This document shows, piece by piece, positions 51,544-59,680 of a DNA stretch of 64,000 bases. The position numbers and the translations under genes were made by a program. The stretch's first letter is position 1, and the number at the start of each line of letters is the position of its first letter. The notes under the pieces were generated by a model. It searched no databases. It was not told the origin of the DNA and saw only the letters and a program-made list of their open reading frames with translations. Source of the DNA: Spirochaetales bacterium (GTDB taxonomy: Bacteria; Spirochaetota; Spirochaetia; UBA9216); contig JAEINK010000002.1 in NCBI GenBank assembly GCA_016342585.1, positions 62,001 through 126,000 of the forward strand, read 5' to 3'.

Positions 51544-53872
51544 CCCTGGCACTACGCACAAAAAGGGTTGCCGGCAGATTCTTGTAGTTGTTGATCTCCC
51601 GTGTGAAGAAAAACTCATCCAATTTGAAGATTGAGCCGCGTATGGGCATAAACCTGCCGTTTCCATTCTCCTGCTTTCCCGCATTCCCCTCATAGTTTCC
51701 CGGGAGGCCCATCATCACCATGGCCGAAGATTCGGATTCACTCTTCAAGGTTTCAAGAAACTTTTCGTCGGATTTCGTCAGTACTTTTATCTCTCCATGG
51801 AGTCTGGCCCGATCGAGGAGGGCGTTCAGCTCCTCTCTTGCTTTTTCTTCAGTCTCCTCTCCGGAAAGTTTTCGGATTATTCGGATATCGTAGGGCTCCT
51901 TCCGGCTTTCCCGGCGGGAGATATTAATTATGTAGGCCAGGAGTACCATCAGGTTTCCGTTTCGCTCTCCTCGCCACCAGATGTCGATAGTCCCGCTCTC
52001 CTTCATAAGGTGTCCCTCTTTCAGATAGAGGATATTTTTATTCATCTCCAGAGCCTTCTGGAGGAAGCTTACATTTTCAACCTTGGGATGGTACTGAATA
52101 AGCAGGGTGTTTGAATCAACTCCGCTGTTTCCGTTAGCCTGTATAAGGGTCAAAATGGACTGATTCGGTTCGGATGTCTCTATAACCGAGGCGGGGATTA
52201 GAATTTTTTTGGTGTCTACATCAGAGTTGAATTTACGGGCTGTTTTGATCAGATGAAGATTTACCAGTCCCTGATAGAACGCAAGGCTTTCTGCCAACTT
52301 GCCGATCACTTCCCAGCCATCCTCTTCATCACAGAAACCAACGGCGGTAACTACGGGTCTCCAGTTGTGGCTTCCCTGGACGATCTTTCGCAGTCTCCGC
52401 AAGCCGCTCTGTATGGCTGAAAACTGGACACCCCACCAGATTCCTTCCAGCCTGTTGTGGGATTTATAGCGGAGGATGAGCCAGAAAAGGATGAACTGGG
52501 AGGCAAAAACCAGGATCCCCACCTGCCAGCTGAAAAGAGAAATGGCAACCAGACAGGCCAGCGTACCATAGAGGGATATAAGCCAGTGCCCTTTGAACGT
52601 TGGTCTGAACGAGGGGTTTTTGCTTACCCTCTCAAGAAATGTTGCCCCGTTCATCCAGGCATAAACCACCAGGAAGAGGATACCGACAACCGTTGCGGCA
52701 AAGCTTATATCACCCATCCATATTATTGATCCGCCAAGGAAGAAGGTGAGTAAAAGGGCATATCGCGGTTCTGTTCCCTCTTTTTTGAAATCCCTTTTGA
52801 AGAAATACATGAAACGCGGGAGGATCCCGTCCCTGGCCAGAAACTGTAGGGTCCGCGGGCCTGTCATAAACATACTCAAGGCTGATGAACAGGTGGCGAA
52901 AAGGATCCCGAGAAGGATTAAGATTCCCGGAAGGTTCCCCGGGAACTCTTTTGCTATACCATAAAGTTCGGTCAGAAGTTTGGGATTCCCCGAATCATCA
53001 TAGGCTGTGATCGGATTTAAAAAGGCAAAGACCAGGTTTGCGAAGATGTAAATGATTAGGGTAATAAGGATGGCCGAAAAGGTTCCTTTTACGATGCTCT
53101 TTTGTGGTGTTGCCAGGTCTCCGCTCATCCCGACACCGGAACTGATTCCTGTAACAGCCGGGAAAAACTGGGCAAACATTATAAAAAAGAGGGGGATGGA
53201 GAGTGCGGTGGTTCCCCGCAGGTTGAGCGCTCCTGTGAAGATTTTCATAGCCGGGTTCACCGCTTCTGTCGTGGTTGAACCCGAGGCGGCCGCTGCCATG
53301 GTGCCGGAGGTTAATCCCAGGAGCGGACCGGCAAGTATTGTGATAACACTTATCCCCAACACCACAAGGATGTAGATTTGTATTTTTAAAGTGAAGTCTG
53401 CTCCTGCCATGACGATCAGGAAGAAGAGAACAAAGAAAAAAGAGGCGATTATCTGTTTCTGTAAAAGGACAGTTTCAGGGCCGGTTCCCTGAAACCAGGG
53501 TAGAAAGTCCAGGAGGGGGACCAGCAGGGGCTGAAGAGGTTCCGCAAAACCGATACAGTAAAACCCCACAGATACCGCCTGGGCAAGGTAAAGCTGTATT
53601 CCGATGGCTCCCCCCATGGCATTACCGAGGCTCTTTTTAGAAAGGGCGTAGAGTCCGCCTCCCTCTATTTTTGTCAGGTTTGTGGCGGCATCGGCCATGG
53701 AGGAGGAGGTTGCCAGGGTGACCGAATGGGCCAGGAGGACAACAGCCAGCATGGGAAGAAAGCCTCCCTGGATAACCAGGTGAGGCATAAGCAGAAAGAG
53801 GACTGTCCCGAGGATAGCCTCCGTAGAGGGGACGAAAACCCCTTTGAAAGTTCCAAATTTTTTCTTCATCAT
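51527..53872 (-). CDS. SLC12-type amino acid/cation-chloride transporter
   Basis: 781 residues. About twelve TM segments occupy residues 10-460, beginning GTFKGVFVPSTEAILGTVLF, an APC-superfamily start, with TKIEGGGLYALSKKSLGNAM. The remaining 320 residues are a cytoplasmic domain with IDIWWRGERNGNLMVLLAYI, LNALLDRARLHGEIKVLTKS and SAMVMMGLPG, as in cation-chloride cotransporters of the SLC12 family. Probably moves K, Na or Cl together, or an amino acid. Starts 128 bases downstream of the rlmKL stop, behind an unusual cluster of AATTCC inverted repeats. Confidence 0.82.
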   Translation of the reverse strand: MMKKKFGTFKGVFVPSTEAILGTVLFLLMPHLVIQGGFLPMLAVVLLAHSVTLATSSSMADAATNLTKIEGGGLYALSKKSLGNAMGGAIGIQLYLAQAVSVGFYCIGFAEPLQPLLVPLLDFLPWFQGTGPETVLLQKQIIASFFFVLFFLIVMAGADFTLKIQIYILVVLGISVITILAGPLLGLTSGTMAAAASGSTTTEAVNPAMKIFTGALNLRGTTALSIPLFFIMFAQFFPAVTGISSGVGMSGDLATPQKSIVKGTFSAILITLIIYIFANLVFAFLNPITAYDDSGNPKLLTELYGIAKEFPGNLPGILILLGILFATCSSALSMFMTGPRTLQFLARDGILPRFMYFFKRDFKKEGTEPRYALLLTFFLGGSIIWMGDISFAATVVGILFLVVYAWMNGATFLERVSKNPSFRPTFKGHWLISLYGTLACLVAISLFSWQVGILVFASQFILFWLILRYKSHNRLEGIWWGVQFSAIQSGLRRLRKIVQGSHNWRPVVTAVGFCDEEDGWEVIGKLAESLAFYQGLVNLHLIKTARKFNSDVDTKKILIPASVIETSEPNQSILTLIQANGNSGVDSNTLLIQYHPKVENVSFLQKALEMNKNILYLKEGHLMKESGTIDIWWRGERNGNLMVLLAYIINISRRESRKEPYDIRIIRKLSGEETEEKAREELNALLDRARLHGEIKVLTKSDEKFLETLKSESESSAMVMMGLPGNYEGNAGKQENGNGRFMPIRGSIFKLDEFFFTREINNYKNLPATLFVRSARVMELD

Positions 53873-53891
53873 TCATCCTTAAAACACGGAA

Positions 53892-53952
53892 TTCCTATCC
53901 GGAATTCCCGGATAGGAAGTTTTGATCCTCAATTCCGGAACTGGAATTTCCT
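53892..53952 (-). promoter_or_regulatory. Cluster of AATTCC inverted repeats upstream of the SLC12-type gene
   Basis: TTCCTATCCGG-5-CCGGATAGGAA (53892-53918, perfect 11-base arms) is followed by AATTCC-6-GGAATT further along (about 53931-53948). No T-run follows directly on the minus strand, so operator or transcript structure is possible as well as a terminator for rlmKL. Confidence 0.4.
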
Positions 53953-54000
53953 GTCGACCTTTTAAGAACTAATTTAAAAGGAGTTCCGTTTTTATCAATA

Positions 54001-56181
54001 TTATTTTTCGTTTTTGCCTGCTTTCTTTATTTCCCAGCACCTGTGGATCGATTTTCTTCTGGTAAAATCCTCGGGTACTGTCTTTTCAGTCAATTCTGTA
54101 AAATCCCAATTTTCGAAATAGGATAAGTCCAGTCGGAACTTTCGGTAATTATTTGAAAAGATCAGGGTTCCACCGGGGTTCAAAAGGGCCAGGGTGGTCG
54201 TCAGCAGCTTCACATGACCTGTCTGAATATCGAAGGTCTCTTCTCTGCTTTTCGAGTTTGAAAAGGTGGGCGGATCCAGAAAAATAAGATCCCACTTTTC
54301 CTTTGTCTCCTCGATCCACTTCAGGCAGTCTGCCTTGATAAACCTGTGTTTCTTTCTGTAATCGGCCTCTTTTGTGAATCCATTTACACCCATATTTTCT
54401 TCGGCCCATCCAAGATAGGTCCCGCTTGCATCGACTGTGGTGGTTGTGGCTGCCCCGCCATCCGCCGCATAAACCGTGGCACTGCCTGTGTAGGCAAAGA
54501 GATTCAGGAATGTTTTTCCTCCCGCCCGTTCACGGATCAGATTCCGGGTGATCCGGTGATCCAGGAAGATTCCCGTATCGAGGTAGTCGGTGAAATTCAC
54601 AAGGAAATTCAACCCCCCCTCCCGGATGATTACTTTTTCACCCTTTTCGGAAAGCCGGGAATACTGATCGGAACCCCGCTTTTTTTCCCGGGTTTTGAAA
54701 AAGATATCTTTTTTCGGGAGTCCCAGGGCGGCGGGCAAACCGTCGATCATCTCTTTTCGGCGTTTTAGTACTTTGTTGGGATCCACTTTCCCGTGTGGGG
54801 GGGCATACTCCTGCACATGGGCCCAGGTTCCCTCGTAGAGGTCCACTGCGGCCGAGTATTCGGGCATATCAGCATCATAGAGTCTGTAGGATGTTACTCC
54901 CGATTTTTTTGCCCATTTTCGCCTCTGTTTCAGGTTTTTAATCAGACGGTTCGCAAACATCTCCGCCCCGGGGGATAAGGTTTTAACCCTTTCGGTAAAG
55001 GTCTGTCGTTCCTGTTTCGAGAAGAGGGTATAACGGTTTAATACACATTCAAGGGGCCCGTTGTAGATGGTATTTGATTTGTCCGGTTTCAGGCCCACCT
55101 CTTTTGCCAGTTCTTCGCTGCTGGTGATCATTACCGCTTTCCAGCCGGGAAAGTTCTCTTTCAGCTTATCTCCGAAGAGGCGGTAGAGGGGAGATAGAAG
55201 GGCATTCTCTTCAAGCCGTTTACCATAGGGCGGGTTTACGGCGATCAGACCCGGTTTCTCCATGGCTGCTGTGGGTTTTAGGTTGATAAGATCCTGTTTT
55301 TCAACATGGATCCACCTTTCAAGCCCGGCATTTCTGATATTCTCCCAGGCGGCTGCCACAACTACTGGATCCTTGTCGAATCCGCGGATGGGTGGCAGCT
55401 GTTTTGCTCCCTTGGCTTTTCGTCGCTCGGCCTCTCCCAAAAGGACCTTCCATAATTTTTCATCATGGCCGGTCCAGCCGTTAAAACCGTAATTTTTATG
55501 ATACAGTCCCGGGGCTATATCTCCAGCCATCATGGCCCCTTCAATAAGCAGAGTCCCTGATCCGCACATGGGATCCAGTAAGGAGCCTCCGGCTTCGGCG
55601 ATTGTCTCCCAGCCCGCTCTCATGAGCATGGCCGCTGCGGCATTCTCCTTCAGTGGTGCCGGACCGGTGGCGGATCGATACCCCCGCTTGTGGAGGCCGT
55701 CACCCGCAAGGTCGATACTGATCACAACCTGTTTGTCTCGAACGTTCAGATTTAATCGAATATCCGGTGATTCGGGATCGATTTCGGGACGGTCTCCCGT
55801 CTTTTTCCGAAAGGAGTCGACGATGGCATCCTTTAATTTCAGGGATGTGAAACGGTTATCGGTAAAACTGCTCCCCCTGGTAGCCGAGTCTATGGCGAAG
55901 GAGGCATCTGGTTTTATATAATCCTGCCATGGGAATTTGACTGCCTTTTTATAAAGGTCGTCCGGTCCTTCCGATTCAAGTTCATAGAAAGGGATAAGAA
56001 TCCTGCTTGCGATTCGTGACCATAAACAGAGCCGGTAGCCGGTTTCCAGGGTTCCGGAGAACCCAATCCCCGTTCTGTGGATACGTTTAATCTCTCCGCC
56101 GCAAGACTTTATCTCTTTTTCGAGAAGGTCTTCCATATTCAGGGGCGCCGGAGCAAAGAATGATAGATTGTTATTACTCAT
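54001..56181 (-). CDS. rlmL: 23S rRNA methyltransferase RlmKL fusion
   Basis: 726 residues from the ATG at 56181 (MSNNNLSFFAPAP); upstream in-frame codons add a hydrophobic stretch unlike the family. The N-terminal half has a THUMP domain and the RlmL methyltransferase with DPMCGSGTLLIEGA and VNPPYG. The C-terminal half is RlmK with LNLFAYTGSATVYAADGG, FLDPPTFSNS and the LIFSNNYRKFRL end. It makes m2G2445 and m7G2069 in 23S rRNA. Usual length for the fused enzyme. No close partner; the transporter lies 128 bases downstream. Confidence 0.93.
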   Translation of the reverse strand: MSNNNLSFFAPAPLNMEDLLEKEIKSCGGEIKRIHRTGIGFSGTLETGYRLCLWSRIASRILIPFYELESEGPDDLYKKAVKFPWQDYIKPDASFAIDSATRGSSFTDNRFTSLKLKDAIVDSFRKKTGDRPEIDPESPDIRLNLNVRDKQVVISIDLAGDGLHKRGYRSATGPAPLKENAAAAMLMRAGWETIAEAGGSLLDPMCGSGTLLIEGAMMAGDIAPGLYHKNYGFNGWTGHDEKLWKVLLGEAERRKAKGAKQLPPIRGFDKDPVVVAAAWENIRNAGLERWIHVEKQDLINLKPTAAMEKPGLIAVNPPYGKRLEENALLSPLYRLFGDKLKENFPGWKAVMITSSEELAKEVGLKPDKSNTIYNGPLECVLNRYTLFSKQERQTFTERVKTLSPGAEMFANRLIKNLKQRRKWAKKSGVTSYRLYDADMPEYSAAVDLYEGTWAHVQEYAPPHGKVDPNKVLKRRKEMIDGLPAALGLPKKDIFFKTREKKRGSDQYSRLSEKGEKVIIREGGLNFLVNFTDYLDTGIFLDHRITRNLIRERAGGKTFLNLFAYTGSATVYAADGGAATTTTVDASGTYLGWAEENMGVNGFTKEADYRKKHRFIKADCLKWIEETKEKWDLIFLDPPTFSNSKSREETFDIQTGHVKLLTTTLALLNPGGTLIFSNNYRKFRLDLSYFENWDFTELTEKTVPEDFTRRKSIHRCWEIKKAGKNEK

Positions 56182-56308
56182 TAAGAGCAGAATCGTATAT
56201 ATGCACGAAAGGATCAAGAGGATGGAAACCGGAAAGATCTGAATATCTTTTCCCTGTTTACCCGGCTGAGGTATGACAAATTCAGGATTGCACAATTATT
56301 CTTTTGGC

Positions 56309-56336
56309 TTGCTTTAAAAAAAAAGGCTGTTATAAT
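56309..56336 (+). promoter_or_regulatory. Promoter of the CBS-domain gene
   Basis: TTGCTT (56309-56314), 16 bases, perfect TATAAT (56331-56336). The start codon of the CBS gene lies 54 bases further on. Confidence 0.65.
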
Positions 56337-56390
56337 TTATATATAGCCTGGTTTGCCAGAGTCTTATACTAAAGGTTTGAGGAGTTTATT

Positions 56391-56828
56391 ATGAAATTAG
56401 GACGTTTATCACAGAAAAAAGGTGGGGATGTAGCTACTATTCGAACAACGGACACATTTACTTCTGCCTTAAAAGAAATGAACAGCAGGAAGATCGGATC
56501 CCTGGTAGTTCTCGATGAAGCTGGAAAAGTCGCGGGTATTCTTACCGAAAGAGACCTTATTATTAACATTGACGGGTATGCGAAAAATTCTCCCGTTTCT
56601 GAAATTATGACTCCCAGAGCCAAACTCATCCTGGCTAAACCCGACGATGTTCTCGAGTATGCCATGAGTATCTTTACTGAAAAAAGAATTCGGCACCTTC
56701 CTGTTCTTGATGGAGAGAAGTTGATTGGTATCGTTTCCATCGGGGATACGGTTAAAGAACTCCTGGATGCCGCGAAAGAAGAAAACCGGCACCTGAAGGA
56801 TTACATCCTCGGGCAGGAGATCCTTTAA
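56391..56828 (+). CDS. Two-CBS-domain protein
   Basis: 145 residues, two CBS domains: the first around SALKEMNSRKIGSLVVLDEA and VAGILTERDLI, the second around DVLEYAMSIFTEKRIRHLPV and LIGIVSIGDTVKEL. Stand-alone pairs of this kind bind adenine nucleotides (AMP, ATP or S-adenosyl compounds) and act as small energy sensors. Cytoplasmic. Transcribed from its own promoter, 121 bases before the paaK-type gene, which has a separate promoter. Confidence 0.9.
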   Translation: MKLGRLSQKKGGDVATIRTTDTFTSALKEMNSRKIGSLVVLDEAGKVAGILTERDLIINIDGYAKNSPVSEIMTPRAKLILAKPDDVLEYAMSIFTEKRIRHLPVLDGEKLIGIVSIGDTVKELLDAAKEENRHLKDYILGQEIL

Positions 56829-56878
56829 GGACAGATTGAAGTTAAGCTTTAATAAATATACTTAATTCACACTGTATC

Positions 56879-56908
56879 TTGACGGAACAAATTCTTAACT
56901 TGTATACT
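56879..56908 (+). promoter_or_regulatory. Promoter of the paaK/ACT operon
   Basis: TTGACG (56879-56884), 18 bases, TATACT (56903-56908), about 40 bases upstream of the start codon. Confidence 0.6.
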
Positions 56909-56949
56909 GATATCTAATATTATTTAGATTGAAGTGTAAGGAGAATAGA

Positions 56950-58251
56950 ATGATTTGGAATAGTCAGGCTGAGTGTATGGGCCAGAGAGAACGTGAAGCC
57001 GGACAGGTTGAGAGCTTGCGAAAGCTGGCCGAACATGTTTATAAAAATGTTCCCTTTTATAAAAATAAATTTGACCAGATGGGAGTCAAGCCGGCAGACA
57101 TTCAGTCTATCTCCGATATTGTAAAACTTCCGTTTACATCAAAGGATGAACTGCGGGAAACCTATCCGTATGGACTCCTTGCTGTTGATGAGTCGGAGCT
57201 TGTTGAGATTCACATGTCGTCGGGAACCACAGGAACGCCCGTTCTTGAGGCCTATACCCAGAAAGATATTGATACATGGTCCGAGGCTATGGCGCGTTGT
57301 TTAACCATGGCCGGGGTTGGAAAGGGTGATGTTATCCAGAATGCCTATGGTTATGGCCTTTTTACCGGTGGCCTTGGGGTCCACTATGGTGCCCGGGCCG
57401 TCGGTGCTAACCTTATACCTATCTCCGGAGGAAATACACAGAAACAGCTTCAGGTTATGCAGGATTTTAATTCAACTTTTTTAACCTGTACGCCCTCTTA
57501 CTCTCTCTTTATTGCGGAGTATGCCCGGGAGAATGGTTATGATATGAGTAAGATGGCCCTCAGGGGGGGCGCTTTTGGTGCTGAGCCCTGGACAGATGAT
57601 ATGCGAAAAGAGATGGAGGTTCAGCTTCACCTGAAGGCATACGATATTTATGGTTTGACCGAAATAACAGGACCGGGTGTGGCCAATGAGTGTGAATGTC
57701 AGGATGGGCTCCATGTTCAGGAGGATTTCTTCTACCCGGAGATTATCAACCCCGAAACAGGTGAACCCGTTGCCGATGGCGAGAAGGGGGAACTGGTTTT
57801 CACAACCCTCCTGAAGACAGGTACGCCACTGATCCGATACAGAACCCGGGATATAACAACGCTTTCACGGGGAACCTGCTCCTGCGGCAGAACCACCGTA
57901 AAGATGCACCGGCTCATGGGACGAACGGATGATATGCTCATCATACGTGGAGTTAATGTTTTCCCCACTCAGATTGAAGAGATCCTTGTGCAGCTTGAAG
58001 AGACTGAACCTCACTATCAGATTGTTGTCGACAGGGGACAGACCCACCTGGATGAGATCGAAGTATGGGTAGAGATCAAGGAGAAGTTTTTCTTTGATGA
58101 AACCAAGGGAATGGAACACCTTAGAACCAAGATTAAGGGTGAGATGAAGAGCCGGCTTGGTATTAATCCGATCATAAAGCTGGTTGAACCGAAAACCATC
58201 GAACGAAGTATTGGAAAGGCCAAAAGAGTTATTGATAAAAGAAACCTTTAG
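56950..58251 (+). CDS. paaK: Phenylacetate-CoA ligase-type enzyme
   Basis: 433 residues from the ATG at 56950 (AAGGAG upstream), typical for PaaK. Adenylate-forming motifs: MSSGTTGTPVLEAYTQKD, GAFGAEPWTDDMRKEM, YGLTEITGPGVANEC and GRTDDMLIIRGVNVFPTQIE. It activates an aryl- or arylacetic acid with ATP and CoA; in anaerobes such genes often serve indolepyruvate or phenylpyruvate breakdown. Ten bases before the ACT-domain gene, a very common pair. Confidence 0.9.
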   Translation: MIWNSQAECMGQREREAGQVESLRKLAEHVYKNVPFYKNKFDQMGVKPADIQSISDIVKLPFTSKDELRETYPYGLLAVDESELVEIHMSSGTTGTPVLEAYTQKDIDTWSEAMARCLTMAGVGKGDVIQNAYGYGLFTGGLGVHYGARAVGANLIPISGGNTQKQLQVMQDFNSTFLTCTPSYSLFIAEYARENGYDMSKMALRGGAFGAEPWTDDMRKEMEVQLHLKAYDIYGLTEITGPGVANECECQDGLHVQEDFFYPEIINPETGEPVADGEKGELVFTTLLKTGTPLIRYRTRDITTLSRGTCSCGRTTVKMHRLMGRTDDMLIIRGVNVFPTQIEEILVQLEETEPHYQIVVDRGQTHLDEIEVWVEIKEKFFFDETKGMEHLRTKIKGEMKSRLGINPIIKLVEPKTIERSIGKAKRVIDKRNL

Positions 58252-58261
58252 GAGGGGAGAT

Positions 58262-58678
58262 ATGCCTTTAAAACAAATTTCTGTATTTCTTGAAAACAAA
58301 TCCGGCCGACTTGCCGAAGTAACTGAGATCCTCGGTAAAGGAGGTATTAACCTGCGGGCTTTGAGTATCGCTGATACTGCTGATTTTGGTATCTGTCGAT
58401 TAATCGTCAATAATCCGGATAAGACTTTAAAACTTCTGGAGGATGCCGGTTTCACCGCTAAGGAGACCGACGTTCTTGGTGTGGAAGTTCCGGACCGCCC
58501 CGGTGGACTTGCCGAAGTAATGAAGGTTTTTAATGAAAATGGAGTCAATATTGAATACCTCTATGCCACCCTGGAAATGAAGGAAGATAAGGCTGTTGTT
58601 ATTTTCCGTGTTGAAGATTTACCTCTGGGGCTTAAGATCATAGAGGAGCATGGCTGGAAAGGTGTGGTTGAGGTTTAA
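58262..58678 (+). CDS. Tandem ACT-domain protein
   Basis: 138 residues from the ATG at 58262 (GGAGGGG upstream). Two ACT domains: LKQISVFLENKSGRLAEVTE and GVEVPDRPGGLAEVMKVFNE. ACT domains bind amino acids. Stand-alone tandem forms follow paaK-type genes in many anaerobes and probably tune the ligase to aromatic amino acid supply (inference from context). Followed by a terminator. Confidence 0.9.
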   Translation: MPLKQISVFLENKSGRLAEVTEILGKGGINLRALSIADTADFGICRLIVNNPDKTLKLLEDAGFTAKETDVLGVEVPDRPGGLAEVMKVFNENGVNIEYLYATLEMKEDKAVVIFRVEDLPLGLKIIEEHGWKGVVEV

Positions 58679-58739
58679 TTTAGATTAAAAGAATCGCATC
58701 ATACATTCTATGAATGCGGGTACCGTCGTTTTTTCTCCG

Positions 58740-58772
58740 GGCTGTCTGATATCATTTCAGACAGCCTTTTTC
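58740..58772 (+). terminator. Terminator of the paaK/ACT operon
   Basis: GGCTGTCTGA and TCAGACAGCC, a 10-base perfect stem with a 7-base loop, then TTTTTCTTT. Confidence 0.9.
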
Positions 58773-58788
58773 TTTGGAGGATACAATA

Positions 58789-58817
58789 TTGACAACCTTC
58801 CCTTTATCAAATATCAT
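58789..58817 (+). promoter_or_regulatory. Promoter of the iolB-like gene
   Basis: TTGACA (58789-58794), 17 bases, TATCAT (58812-58817), 23 bases before the start codon, with AGGAGG between them. Confidence 0.75.
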
Positions 58818-58840
58818 AATATCAGACAAATAGGAGGTCT

Positions 58841-59650
58841 ATGATGATAGTAAAACAGCAGGGAAATTTCCCTAAGGGATACACTGCGGTAACTGAACAA
58901 CATGGAAAACATAATGATATTCTTCTTGATTTTGGAATTCTGAAGATGGAGGCCGGGGATACAGAGGTTTCGGCTCCCGGCAGGGAGAGGGCCTGGCTGC
59001 TTATCGGCGGTACCGTGACTTTCAGCTGGGAAGGTAAGAGTGAGACCGTAACCAGGAGATCCTGTTTTGAAGAGACTCCCTTTGTGCTTCATGTTTCCAA
59101 AGAGACTGAAGTAACCATCTCCACAGATTCTGAATGCGAACTCTGTGTGGAGCAGTGCGACAATGAAACTCCTTTTCCATCAAAATTGTATCGGCAGGAG
59201 GATATCCGTTCCGACATCTTCGGTGGCGGCGTTTTGGATAATACCTCCATGAGAACAGTACGTACTGTATTTGACGGTGAAATAAATCCAGATTCGAATA
59301 TGGTGATGGGTGAAGTAATTAACCACCCGGGGAAGTGGTCATCCTATCCTCCCCATGATCATCCCCATCCGGAGATCTATCACTATAGACTATTTCCCGA
59401 ACAGGGATTTGGTATCTCCATGCTCGATAATGATGCCTTTGTGGTTAAAAACGGTGATACCTGCCTTATTTCACCGGATAAAACCCACTCTCAGGTGGCT
59501 GGTGCGGGGTATGCCATGTATTATATATGGATGATCCCTCACCTTCCGGGTGATAAATGGCTCCCCACAACACGGTATTTCAGGGATGAGCATAAATGGA
59601 TGCTGAAAGAAGATGTTAAAATCTGGCCCGAACTTAAACACGGGAAGTAA
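58841..59650 (+). CDS. iolB: 5-deoxy-glucuronate isomerase (IolB)
   Basis: 269 residues, bicupin. The metal site is PPHDHPHPEIYHYR, with further ligands in VINHPGKWSSYP and the His of CLISPDKTHSQVAG. The YYIWMIPHLPGDKWLPTTR end is characteristic of IolB, which isomerises 5-deoxy-glucuronate in inositol breakdown. No other iol gene is in the window; the neighbours belong to cellobiose use. Own promoter and strong AGGAGG site. It could serve a related uronate rather than inositol. Confidence 0.85.
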   Translation: MMIVKQQGNFPKGYTAVTEQHGKHNDILLDFGILKMEAGDTEVSAPGRERAWLLIGGTVTFSWEGKSETVTRRSCFEETPFVLHVSKETEVTISTDSECELCVEQCDNETPFPSKLYRQEDIRSDIFGGGVLDNTSMRTVRTVFDGEINPDSNMVMGEVINHPGKWSSYPPHDHPHPEIYHYRLFPEQGFGISMLDNDAFVVKNGDTCLISPDKTHSQVAGAGYAMYYIWMIPHLPGDKWLPTTRYFRDEHKWMLKEDVKIWPELKHGK

Positions 59651-59653
59651 ACA

Positions 59654-59674
59654 GCCGGGCTTAAAAAGCCCGGC
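59654..59674. terminator. Bidirectional hairpin between iolB and cellobiose phosphorylase
   Basis: GCCGGGCTT-3-AAGCCCGGC, perfect 9-base stem, between convergent genes. T-rich sequence (AATAATTT) on the plus side. Confidence 0.7.
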
Positions 59675-59680
59675 AATAAT

